The translations under genes and the position numbers were made by a program. From positions 806,001 to 870,000 of the forward strand of contig NZ_JACCCU010000002.1 of the NCBI RefSeq assembly GCF_013410875.1: a stretch of 64,000 bases of DNA, given 5' to 3'. How positions within the stretch are numbered: the first letter of the stretch is position 1; every line of letters begins with the position of its first letter. The stretch comes from Tunturiibacter empetritectus. GTDB lineage: Bacteria > Acidobacteriota > Terriglobia > Terriglobales > Acidobacteriaceae. Below are positions 45,586 through 55,700 of this stretch, in pieces. The notes under the pieces were generated by a model. It did no database searches and had not been told where the DNA came from. It saw only the letters and a program-made list of their open reading frames with translations.

Positions 45586-46160
45586 GCATTGCAACCAAAC
45601 GTGGAGATGGCGGACAGACAGGACTGGCCGGCGGAATTCGCATCTCGAAGGCTGACTTGCGTGTTGAAGCTTATGGGACGGTCGATGAGTTGAACTCGGC
45701 TCTAGGCTTTGCCCGAAGCATCTGCACAAATAAGGAGATTCATGACTGGACCGAGACGATCCAACGCACGCTGTTTCGAGTAGGGTCCGCGCTGGCTACC
45801 CCGCCGGAGAGCAAAAAACCTCCGCCATCCGTTTTGTCCGAGGACGTTGACATGCTGACAGACCTGGTTCATCAGATCGAGGCAACCGAAGGCATCCTTG
45901 CCGACTGGTCTTTGCCCGGTGCGCATACCGAGTCTGCCGCATACGAAGTTGCTCGCACAATTTGCCGGCGCGCAGAGCGAAACGCGGTTCGACTTGCGAA
46001 CAGTGGCGTAGAGCTCAAGCCTGAGATACTCTCGTACCTCAATCGCTTGTCCGACGTGATCTGGCTCTTCGGCAGACTCATTGAAGTAAAGGCAGGCGTT
46101 GATGCGCGGCTGCGCAGCGGCGACACTGCGGGACCGAAGTGGTCAAGGGCATGGAAATGA
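45582..46160 (+). CDS. pduO: ATP:cob(I)alamin adenosyltransferase, PduO type
   Basis: A 192-residue enzyme that transfers adenosyl from ATP to cob(I)alamin or cobinamide. The N-terminal ATP site TKRGDGGQTGLAGG, the AYGTVDELNSALGFAR helix and ARTICRRAERNAVRL near the C-terminus are typical of the trimeric PduO/MMAB family. ATG at 45582 overlaps the unknown gene's stop. It supplies the adenosylated intermediates used by CobU and CobS. Confidence 0.92.
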   Translation: MSIATKRGDGGQTGLAGGIRISKADLRVEAYGTVDELNSALGFARSICTNKEIHDWTETIQRTLFRVGSALATPPESKKPPPSVLSEDVDMLTDLVHQIEATEGILADWSLPGAHTESAAYEVARTICRRAERNAVRLANSGVELKPEILSYLNRLSDVIWLFGRLIEVKAGVDARLRSGDTAGPKWSRAWK

Positions 46161-46840
46161 CGAAGGCTGCAGGCTTCGACGAGAGTGAGCGAAATGCCGT
46201 CTACCGGGCTATTCGCGAGCGGAGAGATGTGCGCCGCGGCTTTCTCCCGGAGCCGATTCCGAATGAGCTGCTCTATCGGCTACTCGAAGCAGCACACAAT
46301 GCACCTTCGGTTGGTCTGATGCAGCCCTGGCGATTCATTGTCGTGCGCGAACTCGCCGTACGTCAAAAGGTTCACCAGATCTTCCTTGATGCAAATACGC
46401 AGGCGCTGGCGCACTACGAAGAGGAAAAGCAACAGAGCTATGCGGGGATGAAGCTCGAAGGCATACTGGAGGCACCGCAGAATCTGTGCATCGTGTGCGA
46501 TTCGCAGAGCAGCCAGGGGCACCAGCTGGGACGACGAACGATGCCTGAGACCGCGATCTACTCGGCCGTCTGCGCGGTTCAGAATCTGTGGCTCGCCGCA
46601 AGAGCCGAGGGCATCGGCGTGGGCTGGGTGAGTATTCTCGAGCCGTCTTTGTTGCGCGAGACTCTGAAGATTCCCGGCCATATTACTCCGGTGGCTTATC
46701 TGTGCTTGGGTTACGTCGATGCGTTTGCTACTGAGCCGGATTTGGAGCGCGCAGGATGGGAGACAAGAACGCCTCTAAAGAGCGTGCTCTCGCTGGATGA
46801 ATATGACAGCAGCTGGGACCAGGGGCGGCCGCGGTCATGA
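46157..46840 (+). CDS. bluB: 5,6-dimethylbenzimidazole synthase
   Basis: A 227-residue nitroreductase-fold flavin destructase that converts FMNH2 and oxygen to DMB, the lower ligand of B12. RRDVRRGFLPEPIPNELL and AAHNAPSVGLMQPWRFIVVR are typical, as is the C-terminal ARAEGIGVGWVSI and LGYVDAF. ATG at 46157 overlaps the adenosyltransferase stop; a GTG 6 codons upstream is rejected. Its presence points to aerobic DMB synthesis, so the organism should make true cobalamin rather than a pseudo form. Confidence 0.94.
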   Translation: MTKAAGFDESERNAVYRAIRERRDVRRGFLPEPIPNELLYRLLEAAHNAPSVGLMQPWRFIVVRELAVRQKVHQIFLDANTQALAHYEEEKQQSYAGMKLEGILEAPQNLCIVCDSQSSQGHQLGRRTMPETAIYSAVCAVQNLWLAARAEGIGVGWVSILEPSLLRETLKIPGHITPVAYLCLGYVDAFATEPDLERAGWETRTPLKSVLSLDEYDSSWDQGRPRS

Positions 46841-48447
46841 GAGCGCGAGCAATCATGGTTCTAGGTACGGGCTCTCATGTCGGGAAGTCGCTGCTGACTG
46901 CCGCTCTATGCCGAATCTTCGCGCAACATGGCTATCGCGTTGCGCCGTTCAAATCACAGAATATGTCATTGAACTCTGCAGCAACTGTTGAGGGTCTTGA
47001 GATCGGACGCGCGCAGGCATTGCAGGCAGAGGCCGCCGGAGTTGCCGCATCGGTTCACATGAATCCAATTTTGATCAAGCCTTCGGGCGACCACTCTTCC
47101 CAAGTGGTTGTGCGCGGCAAGATCTGGGGACGAGTCACGGCAGCGGACTATCATCGTCGGCGCATAGAAGAGCTGCTGCCCGTGGTACGCGAGAGCTATG
47201 ACTTGCTTGCCTCTCAGTACGACGTGATGATTCTGGAAGGCGCTGGATCACCAGCTGAGATCAACCTCAAACAGCATGACATTGCGAACATGCGAATGGC
47301 GGAGATGGCAGATGCCAGCTGCCTGCTGGTGGGGGATATAGATCGCGGAGGGGTGTTCGCGTCATTGCTGGGAACGCTGGAACTGTTGGAGCCGGACGAG
47401 CAGCGGCGGATTCGTGGATTCGCGATCAATAAATTCCGTGGTGACACAAGCCTCTTGGAGCCCGGCATACGAATGATGGAAGAGCGTGTGAAGAAGCCAT
47501 GTCTCGGCGTCGTTCCCTATCTGAATTCTCTTATGCTCGAAGAAGAAGACAGCCTGGGTCTGCCGGTGTCTGCTCAAACTCAGTGGACTGGAGAGCGGAT
47601 TGCGGACCAATGGACTGATCGCGCCTTGCGGGTCGCAGTCATTGCACTCCCTTCTTTTTCGAACTTTACGGACTTCGATTCTTTGCGGGCGGAGCCATCG
47701 GTATCACTTCTCTTCTGTCGCACAGCAGAGGCGATCGCACACGCTGATGTCGTCATTCTGCCTGGTAGTAAACAGACTGTGGATGACCTTCTTTGGATGA
47801 GAGGTTCAGGTTTAGAGGTCGCTATAAAGCGACACGCGCAGACAGGCTTGGTTGCAGGTATCTGCGGTGGTATGCAGATGCTTGGTAAAACTATCAGCGA
47901 CCCGTCCGGAATGGAGCACGAGGGATCGGTTGCGGGTCTTGGCTTGCTTCCCATCGGCACCGTCATGCACACCGAAAAAGTAACCAGAAATGCCAGCGGG
48001 CAGATTGAGGTTGAGGTTTTGTTCGGCCACCCCGTTACTGATAGCAGACTCGCAGGGTATGAGATTCACATCGGACACACTGACTATGAAGCTGGAGCAA
48101 AGCACTTCTCGACACTCTCGCCCGAGAATGACCCCTCCAGCAACAGCAGAGACGGTTGCGTCAGCGCTGACACGCGCGTCTTTGGCACCTATCTTCATGG
48201 GATCTTTGACGATGATTGCTTTCGTCATCAGTTTCTCAGTGCCGCGCGCGGGTTTCACAAGCTCTCCACGCCGACGAAGATGAATCCCTGGAAGCAACTT
48301 CGAGAAGACTCCCTGAACAGGCTGGCACGCGAGGTTGAGAGTTCGCTTGATATGAAAGCAATCTTCAAGTGGGTGGGTCTGTCTTATGAGGTCCCTCTGA
48401 CAGAGGATGTATCTCCGCAGCGTCGAAGTGCAGGTGCGATGCGATGA
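46837..48447 (+). CDS. cbiP: Cobyric acid synthase
   Basis: A 536-residue glutamine-dependent amidotransferase that adds four amides (b, d, e, g) to the corrin ring. The P-loop-like MVLGTGSHVGKSLLTAAL begins the protein, followed by APFKSQNMSLNSAAT and ILEGAGSPAEINLK. The C-terminal glutaminase domain has LPGSKQTVDDLLWMR and the catalytic Cys in VAGICGGMQMLG, and the final His in GTYLHGIFDD. ATG at 46837 overlaps the bluB stop. Also called cobQ in the aerobic pathway. Confidence 0.95.
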   Translation: MRARAIMVLGTGSHVGKSLLTAALCRIFAQHGYRVAPFKSQNMSLNSAATVEGLEIGRAQALQAEAAGVAASVHMNPILIKPSGDHSSQVVVRGKIWGRVTAADYHRRRIEELLPVVRESYDLLASQYDVMILEGAGSPAEINLKQHDIANMRMAEMADASCLLVGDIDRGGVFASLLGTLELLEPDEQRRIRGFAINKFRGDTSLLEPGIRMMEERVKKPCLGVVPYLNSLMLEEEDSLGLPVSAQTQWTGERIADQWTDRALRVAVIALPSFSNFTDFDSLRAEPSVSLLFCRTAEAIAHADVVILPGSKQTVDDLLWMRGSGLEVAIKRHAQTGLVAGICGGMQMLGKTISDPSGMEHEGSVAGLGLLPIGTVMHTEKVTRNASGQIEVEVLFGHPVTDSRLAGYEIHIGHTDYEAGAKHFSTLSPENDPSSNSRDGCVSADTRVFGTYLHGIFDDDCFRHQFLSAARGFHKLSTPTKMNPWKQLREDSLNRLAREVESSLDMKAIFKWVGLSYEVPLTEDVSPQRRSAGAMR

Positions 48448-49397
48448 GTCGTCGAAGCGTTATCGCAGCAGCTTATCTGTTCGACTGGGTAGCTGGCGAT
48501 CCTGAATGGTTCCCTCATCCCGTTCGGTTGATTGGCAAAGGAATAGAAGGGGGAGAACGAATTCTTCGAAGGCCCAGGCAGACTCCAGCAGCAGAGTTTG
48601 TCGCCGGTGGCATACTGACCTTAGGAGTGGTCGTTGCGGCGTATTTCGCGTCGGCAAAGACGATTGACTGGGCGCATAAGACGGACCGGCGGCTGGGATT
48701 CGCTGCGGAGATGCTGCTCGCATGGACGTGCCTTGCATCGCGCAGCCTGCACAAGGAGGCTTCTGCAGTTGTCGACGCTATGGAGGAAGGCGACAGCATC
48801 CTGGCCCGACAGCGGCTGACACGAATCGTCGGTCGCGATACGCAGGCACTCGACATGCAGGAGATCAGCCGCGCTGTCATCGAGACCGTGGCAGAGAGCG
48901 GTTCGGATGGCGTCGTCGCACCACTTTTTTATTTGGCTATCGGAGGAGTTCCGCTTGCCATGGCCTATAAGGCGATCAACACTCTTGATTCGATGATCGG
49001 CCATGCAGATGATCGATATTTTTACTTTGGAAAAATCGCAGCGCGGCTGGATGATGTCGCCAACTTTATACCCTCTCGATTGACAGCTCTGGGTATCGCT
49101 GCAGCAGCCGCCTTACAAGACGCGAGTCCTGCAGCAGCGCTTGAGACATGGTGGCGCGACGGCATGAAACACAAAAGTCCGAACGCGGGACAGCCAGAGA
49201 GCGCCATGGCGGGCGCACTGAAGGTGCGACTTGGAGGAGACAACTACTACGTCGGCGAGCTTATTGCAGCGCCCCTGCTTGGGGCGGGTTTTCCGCCGCC
49301 CAATGTGCTCAAAGCAAGGCTGGCCATCAGGATAGTTACTATCGTCTCTGCCCTTGGCGCAGTTACCGCACTGTTGCTGCATCGGAGACGAAGATGA
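48444..49397 (+). CDS. cbiB: Adenosylcobinamide-phosphate synthase
   Basis: A 317-residue integral membrane enzyme that attaches aminopropanol phosphate to cobyric acid. Signatures are YLFDWVAGDPEWFPHPVRLIG at the start, VIETVAESGSDGVVAPLFYLAIGG, and YKAINTLDSMIGH. Several hydrophobic helices and a C-terminal TM are visible. ATG at 48444 overlaps the cbiP stop. Named cobD in Pseudomonas nomenclature. Confidence 0.94.
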   Translation: MSRRSVIAAAYLFDWVAGDPEWFPHPVRLIGKGIEGGERILRRPRQTPAAEFVAGGILTLGVVVAAYFASAKTIDWAHKTDRRLGFAAEMLLAWTCLASRSLHKEASAVVDAMEEGDSILARQRLTRIVGRDTQALDMQEISRAVIETVAESGSDGVVAPLFYLAIGGVPLAMAYKAINTLDSMIGHADDRYFYFGKIAARLDDVANFIPSRLTALGIAAAAALQDASPAAALETWWRDGMKHKSPNAGQPESAMAGALKVRLGGDNYYVGELIAAPLLGAGFPPPNVLKARLAIRIVTIVSALGAVTALLLHRRRR

Positions 49398-50503
49398 GTC
49401 ACCCTCCGCAGGATTTTTTACCCGCACACGGGGGACAACTGCGTCAAATCGCTGCGCAATATGAAATCCCGGTGGAACAGCTCGTTGATTTCAGCGCCAA
49501 CATTAACCCGGCTGATCCCCCTGCGTCAGTGCTTGCAACTCTAAATCGAGCTTTGGCGGACTTTGCCACACTGACGGCGTATCCAGACCTTGAACTCGCC
49601 GCACTCAAGCAGGCACTGTCGAAAGCTTCGAATATTTCGCCGGAAAATATCTCTGTGGCTAACGGCTTTGTACCGCTGCTCGAAGCTGCTCTGCGTTCGT
49701 TAGGGATTACACGTTGCCTTCTGCCTGTGCCCTCGTTCAGCGAGTATCGACGTACGCTCGAGAACGCCGGAGTTGCGGCCGCTCCGCACTACCTCTTCCA
49801 AGAAAATAGTTTCTCATACGCTCCGGACTCCCTGTTGCAGGCTGCGCTGAAAGAGAGATGCAACGCAATCCTGCTGGCGAATCCGCAGAATCCTTCCGGC
49901 TCACTTTGTGAAGCGAAGACGATGCGACGTCTGATAGAAGCGGCCGCTGAGCAAGGAATTAAAGTGCTGCTTGATGAAGCTTTCATAGATTATGTTCCAG
50001 AACAGTCCCTGACTGAAGCTGCTTCTCAACATGAGAATTTGATTGTGTTCCGCTCGGTTACAAAATTTTTTGCAATCCCCGGGTTACGTGTCGCCTACGT
50101 CGTCAGCAGTCCTTCTTCGATAGAAGATCTGAACCGGAGGCTTCCGCCATGGCCGGTTACAACATTGGCATCGTGTGCAGTCTGCGCTGCGTTGCAGGAT
50201 GAGACCTATGCGGAAGACACTCGGCGGAAGAACTCTTTACGAAAGACTTGGCTGTTGGGGGAACTTGCTCGTTTGAAGATCGTCACCTACCCCTCAAACA
50301 CGAACTTCCTGCTACTTCGATTTTCCGCAGAGGTGGACGTCTCGCTGCTTTGGGAGAGGATGATCCTTGAACACCAGATCGTGCTTCGCTCCTGCGCGAA
50401 CTTCGAAGGGCTCGCGCCGGGCCATTTGCGTATCGCAGTCCGTTCAGAAGTTGAAAATGAGAGGTTGATTCGAGGTCTGGAGCAGGTCCTTCGGCGCGCG
50501 TAA
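49394..50503 (+). CDS. cobD: L-threonine-O-3-phosphate decarboxylase
   Basis: A 369-residue PLP enzyme of the aminotransferase fold that makes (R)-1-amino-2-propanol phosphate for CbiB. The N-terminal HGGQL and DFSANINPADPP, then LLANPQNPSGSL, LLDEAFIDYVPE and the PLP lysine region FRSVTKFFAIPGLRVAYV are visible. ATG at 49394 overlaps the cbiB stop; the open frame extends further upstream but inside cbiB. It closes the operon. Called cobC in Pseudomonas nomenclature. Confidence 0.92.
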   Translation: MSHPPQDFLPAHGGQLRQIAAQYEIPVEQLVDFSANINPADPPASVLATLNRALADFATLTAYPDLELAALKQALSKASNISPENISVANGFVPLLEAALRSLGITRCLLPVPSFSEYRRTLENAGVAAAPHYLFQENSFSYAPDSLLQAALKERCNAILLANPQNPSGSLCEAKTMRRLIEAAAEQGIKVLLDEAFIDYVPEQSLTEAASQHENLIVFRSVTKFFAIPGLRVAYVVSSPSSIEDLNRRLPPWPVTTLASCAVCAALQDETYAEDTRRKNSLRKTWLLGELARLKIVTYPSNTNFLLLRFSAEVDVSLLWERMILEHQIVLRSCANFEGLAPGHLRIAVRSEVENERLIRGLEQVLRRA

Positions 50504-50652
50504 GGATAGTGGCCAGAGAGGAAATTTGCACCCTCTGCTTGCAAAACAACGAGCTGCAGGCTTGGTATAGGAATCCCAGGGGAGCGGCGCGTTCTAGGCC
50601 CGCAGGGGTTGTGATCACCGAATTACACTTTTTGCTCCTAAATACTGGATTG

Positions 50653-52578
50653 CTATTTCAATCGAAGAATGACAGCGCTTTCCGGTTGAACAAGTAGCTG
50701 TAGCTTATGGGCAGATAACTCTACGGAGACTTTATCGCCGAGCAGGACATCTGCCTTGGTGCAATTCTGGAGGGCCGTCTTGTCAGTGGACAGAGGAATG
50801 GCCTTAGGATGCTCTGCTTTATTCACCATCACGAGAACGCGTTGTGACCCAGACGAACAACCACGATCCAAATCAAATCCACGCACGTAGCTGATCGAAT
50901 CAGCTGCCACGTCTTCAATCTGTACGCCGCCGGCTTCTAACTCAGGGGAGGTCTTGCGGAGGGTAGTTAGAAGGCTTACCCAGTCATGCATCTTTCGCTG
51001 GGGTTCGGTCCGCGCGCTACTGTCAAATGCATTGTTTTCTGTCTTTTGTCCATCGTGGGTAAAGCCACCGGGAAAATCACGCCGATTGTCGGGATCGTCT
51101 CCGCCGGTCATGGCGATCTCATCGCCGGAATAGATCAGCGGAGTGCCTCGCATGGTCAACAGGATTGCGAACGCCAGCTTCATCTTCTCTTCGGTCGCCC
51201 CTTGTTCACCCAAAAAGCGCTTCGTATCATGGCTGCCGATGAGTGGAACGAGACGCTCCGGATGCGGGTAGAGGCCGTCCTGACTGAGAATATCCGCGAT
51301 CTGCGACATGGGCGCGCCACGCAGCAGTGTATTCCGGATGGCAGAGTACATAGGGTAGTCAAAGGGGGTATCTAAGCCGGTGTCGATCGAGCCTTGATCG
51401 CCGCTACGCACTGCGCCCCCAGCGAAGAATGAGTTCAAGACGGGATACATATCGAAGGTCCCGTTGAATACTTCGCCTACCGTCGTTAGCTTCGGATAGG
51501 TGGCATGGAGCTGCGAATGGAAGTCATGCCAGAAGGTCCGGCCGACGTAGGGAAAGGTGTCGAGCCTGAGACCGTCCGCACCGGACTCCTCGATCCACCA
51601 GAGAGTGTTCTGGATGAGGTAACGAGAGACAGCCGGATTTTCCTGATTCATGTCGGGCAGGAGATTGACGAACCATCCGTTGAGCACCTTCTCTCGATCA
51701 CGCCAGGGAGCATAGGGATCTAGGAGCGTTTGAAACGTTCCTACTGCTTCGCTGTGGTTTGCCTTGGTGCCATGAAACCAGTCGGGCTGAGGTGAGTCTT
51801 CGACCCAAGGATGCGCCGGCCCCACGTGGTTGGGCACAATATCCAATACAAGCTTCATGCCCCGTTCGTGTAGCTTGTTCGAAAGAGTTCTCAAGTCGTC
51901 GAGAGAACCGAAGTGGTCGTCTACCTTATATAGATCCGTGGCCCCATATCCGTGGTAGCTTTCCGGTTCCCGATTCTGGACCACAGGCGTAATCCAGATG
52001 GTGGTCACGCCTAGTTCCGCAAGGTAGTCCAGGTGTTGCTCGATCCCGCGAAGATCGCCGCCGTGCCAGGCATTTGGGATATCGAGAGCGTAGGGCATCC
52101 CCGGCTGATGGTCGTTGCTGGGGTCGCCATCGGCGAACCGGTCCGTCATGATGAGGTACATTACGTCTGCCGAGGAGAAGCCGCGTGGTTGATCCGAAGC
52201 TGTCCGGCGCTTTTCGAGAGTATAGGGACTCGTGGCCACGCCATCAGCATTCCTGGCTTCGATCAAAAACGTGCCCGAAGCAGCTGAAGCTGTCGAGATG
52301 TCGAGGAATGCCCAACGTCCGTTGGTTGAAACACTCTGCTTGGTTATCGAAGCCTTGCTGTTGCGGAGTCGGAACGTGCACCCTGTGAGGTGCTCGCCAT
52401 GCACGAGCAGCATGGGAGGAGGCATGCTGATCCACCAGTTTGGCGGATCTATTTTGGTGATCACGGGCAGTTCAGCCAAGGCCGCAGCAGTAGAGAAGAG
52501 CAAGAGAGATCCAAGCACCGTGGACAGAACCGCACGAAGGACACTTAGCGAGCAGCTTCGAATCGACATGGTCAACAA
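50653..52578 (-). CDS. Exported GH13 alpha-amylase family enzyme (cyclomaltodextrinase-like)
   Basis: A 641-residue glycosidase. An N-terminal signal peptide (to about residue 35) is followed by a cyclomaltodextrinase N-domain (IDPPNWWISMPPPMLLVHGE). The GH13 barrel starts near 135 with VMYLIMTDRFADGDPSND. Conserved regions are DIVPNHVG, GLRLDTF with nucleophile Asp340, TVGEVFNG with acid/base Glu369, and GSHDTKRF with Asp451. It should split maltodextrin, cyclodextrin or pullulan in the periplasm. It lies 154 bases downstream of the TonB receptor on the same strand, a layout like Bacteroidetes starch loci. A second Met three codons in is an equally good start. Confidence 0.93.
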   Translation of the reverse strand: MLTMSIRSCSLSVLRAVLSTVLGSLLLFSTAAALAELPVITKIDPPNWWISMPPPMLLVHGEHLTGCTFRLRNSKASITKQSVSTNGRWAFLDISTASAASGTFLIEARNADGVATSPYTLEKRRTASDQPRGFSSADVMYLIMTDRFADGDPSNDHQPGMPYALDIPNAWHGGDLRGIEQHLDYLAELGVTTIWITPVVQNREPESYHGYGATDLYKVDDHFGSLDDLRTLSNKLHERGMKLVLDIVPNHVGPAHPWVEDSPQPDWFHGTKANHSEAVGTFQTLLDPYAPWRDREKVLNGWFVNLLPDMNQENPAVSRYLIQNTLWWIEESGADGLRLDTFPYVGRTFWHDFHSQLHATYPKLTTVGEVFNGTFDMYPVLNSFFAGGAVRSGDQGSIDTGLDTPFDYPMYSAIRNTLLRGAPMSQIADILSQDGLYPHPERLVPLIGSHDTKRFLGEQGATEEKMKLAFAILLTMRGTPLIYSGDEIAMTGGDDPDNRRDFPGGFTHDGQKTENNAFDSSARTEPQRKMHDWVSLLTTLRKTSPELEAGGVQIEDVAADSISYVRGFDLDRGCSSGSQRVLVMVNKAEHPKAIPLSTDKTALQNCTKADVLLGDKVSVELSAHKLQLLVQPESAVILRLK

Positions 52579-52732
52579 TGGCGCAACTTTCCGACGCCGC
52601 TACTTCAGGTTGAAGATAGCGGTGGTCTGGGGAGCGAGGTGAAGGGTGAGGGTGCCTATAGTTAGTGTTCTTCGAAGAGAGCAGCGGCACCACGAGACTC
52701 GCTCGATGATGCCGCCTGAGGGTTCCTAAGGG

Positions 52733-55700
52733 TTAGAAGTTGATGTGAGCGGCGAGTTCAAGCTGGCGTTCGGTATTGAGGCGAATGCTGTTGATGCTTC
52801 CGAAGCCGTTGTCTGCGCCGCTGGTATTTGGACCGGTGGTGAAGATGGTCGTTGATCCGGGGACGTTGGCGCCATCGTGGATGTTGGTGTCGGGGTTGCC
52901 GAACTGCGGAGTGTTGAAGAGGTTGTAGGCTTGAGCGCGAAACTCGGCGTTGACTCGTTCGGTGATACGAAATCCTTTGAAGAGTCCGAGGTCAACAGTC
53001 TTATAGCCTGGGCCGGAGAAGGCGTTGCGCTGGAGAGTGCCCGGACGAGTGAAGATGCCGGAAGAGTTGATAGGCGGCAGTGCGAATTCCCCGCTAAAGA
53101 AGGTTCGGTTGTTGGAATTCGTCGAGCCGCCGACCAGCTGGCGATGTACCTTGCTGAAGCTGATGAAGTCTGGACGGTTGTCGATGGTGCCGCCGCTGCC
53201 GTTAGTGCTGAAGTCGATCGGAGTGCCGCTATCGAGTGTGACGATGGTATTGAGCTGCCAGCCGCCGATGGCTTCGTCGAGAGCGCGATTCATGTTTGAG
53301 CCGAACATCTTGCCACGGCCGACGGGTAGAGAGTAGACGGCGCTGGCGACGAAGACGTTACGCTGATCCTGGTCGGAGTTGCCGTAGTTAGCAGGCAGAT
53401 CGACGCCCTGCTGGGTGATGAAGATGCGTCCGCTAGCGCTTGCACCGGCGCCAGAACTGAAGGCGCCATTCGAGTTATCGCGGGAGTGGGACCAGGTGTA
53501 AGCGACCGTTGCCAGGAAGCTCGAGCCAACGCGGCGATCAAGGTAGACCTGCAGTCCGTCGTACTTCGAGGAGCCGCCGGCCAGACCTTCGGTGATGGTT
53601 CCGCGGGTGGGGTAGAGGCCCTTCGTGGTGCCGTCGAGGACCGGCGCGTTGGCGTTGTACCAGGTCATGAGGTGATCGGTTTTGTTGCCAACGTAGGCAA
53701 TGTTGAGCGAGGTTGCGCGATCGAGCTGCTGCTGGATCTGCAGGTTGTATTGGGTAACCGCGCCGTTCTGATTGTTCTTTGGCACAGCGATGACGGAGGC
53801 GTTCGACAGGTCGATAGAGTTAATCGCTCCTGGTCCAAAGGGAGGTAGGGGTAGAGCAGCGGTTGCGGTGGCTGCGTTGTTAGGAATCGTGGGGCTTTGG
53901 CCGGTGAAGGTGATGCGGTAGCCGTTCGTGGCGGTGTACTGATTGATGCCATTGAAGCCGGGCTGGTTGGAGAGCTGGTTGCCGACGCCGCCACGATCGA
54001 GGAAGTAGAAGATGCCATAGCCGCCGCGGAGTGAGGTCTTACCGTTGCCGTAGAGGTCATAGGCAAAACCTATGCGAGGTGCGAAGTTGTTCTTGTCGGT
54101 GTTGATGAGCGAGCGTGAGTTTCCGTTGACGCCTGCAACCTGGAGGGACGCGGTGGCAAAGTCATAGTTCGCCTGGTTGTTGTTTTGCTCGTAGGGGTAG
54201 GTGTAGAGATCGTAGCGAACGCCAAGGTTGAGAGTAAGCCTGCGGGTCGCCTTCCAGTCGTCTTGGACGAAGTAGCCGGTCTCGTAGTTGAAGGTCTTGA
54301 AGAAGGTGCTGGCAGCGCCGATCTCATAGTCGGAGAAGCCGGCGAGAACCTCTGAGGCTTCATATCCGGTGAAGCGTCCTGTGCCGGGGAAGTTGACTCC
54401 GCCCAGGATGAAATAGCCCTTGGAGTCGTTCCCCTGAAAGAAGTCGACCTCGCGCCGAATGACATTCGCACCGCCTTTCAGGGTGTGTCTGCCACGGTTA
54501 TAGGTGACGCTGTCGAGATATTGGAAGGTCTTCTCAGGCACGGAGTAGGGTCCGCCGTCGCCGGTGTACTCGATTTGGGAGTTGTTGCCGCCGATGAGAG
54601 CGCCGCCTCCCAGAAGCGGGGTACGGTTCGCATTGACGATGCCAAGATTGGCGGAGATGGGTGTGCCCTGGTCCGGATTGACGTAGGCGAACTCTGGACG
54701 GATGTAGCCGAAGCGAAACTCGTTGACAAGATTCGAAGTAAAGATGTGGGTATACCCGGCCGCTCCGCCGCGTGGATGGTTTACGTTGCCTCCGGAGGCA
54801 AAACCTGCCGGTAGGTTGGTGAAGAGGCTATTGACGTCGAGGTTGTCCTGACCGTAGCTGTAGCGGACGAAGACGGAATCTTTCTGAGAGACGTGATAGT
54901 CAAGGCGCACATCGAAGTCGTTGAAGTTCTGAATAGACTTGCGTACTGCGAAGTAGTTGTTCAGGATGCCGCTACGTGTCGGCGCGTCGAAGGCGTTGAG
55001 GTACTTGAGGCCGGCGGAGTTGATGCGATCTTGCGGAATGATATTTCCTGCGAAGGGCTGGCAGGTTGTTGGATCGTAGATGGCTCCGACGACAACCGTC
55101 GCGTTTGCGGCTGGCGCGGGACAGCCAGTTGCCGAAGAAGATGTTCCGGGATTGCTGGTCACATTTTGACCGAGCAGCTCGGAGAAGTTGCCCTGACGCA
55201 TCAGTGGCGTGGGGACGGTGTAGAAGCCGGTGTCCTTTGGCTGTTTCTGACGAAGGGCCTGGTAGTCGCCGAAGAGGAAGATCTTATCTTTCCAGAGGGG
55301 TCCGCCTGCGGCGAAGCCGAACTGTTTACGCTGAAAGGCCGGCGTTGGATTGCCAGGGTTGAAGTATAGCGAGTTGGCGTCGAAGATCTGGTCGCGGAAG
55401 TAGCCAAAGGCCGAGCCGTGAATGCTGTTAGTTCCGGATTTGACGGAGTTCTGGAGAATGGCTCCGCCGGCGCGACCAAATTCGGCGGGGGCGACGGAGG
55501 TGGTGACGCGGAACTCCTGGATGGCTTCGGGCGGCGTGAAGAAGACGATGGAGTTGACGAGGGATTCGTTGTTGTCGACGCCATCGAGGATGAAGTTATT
55601 GGACTGCTGCCGGAGTCCGTTGGCCGATAGCGCGCCGCCGCCAGAGTCTGAGTAGCGGAAGGTTTCGACGTTCGCGTTGCGTCCGCTGGCGTCGGAGTTG

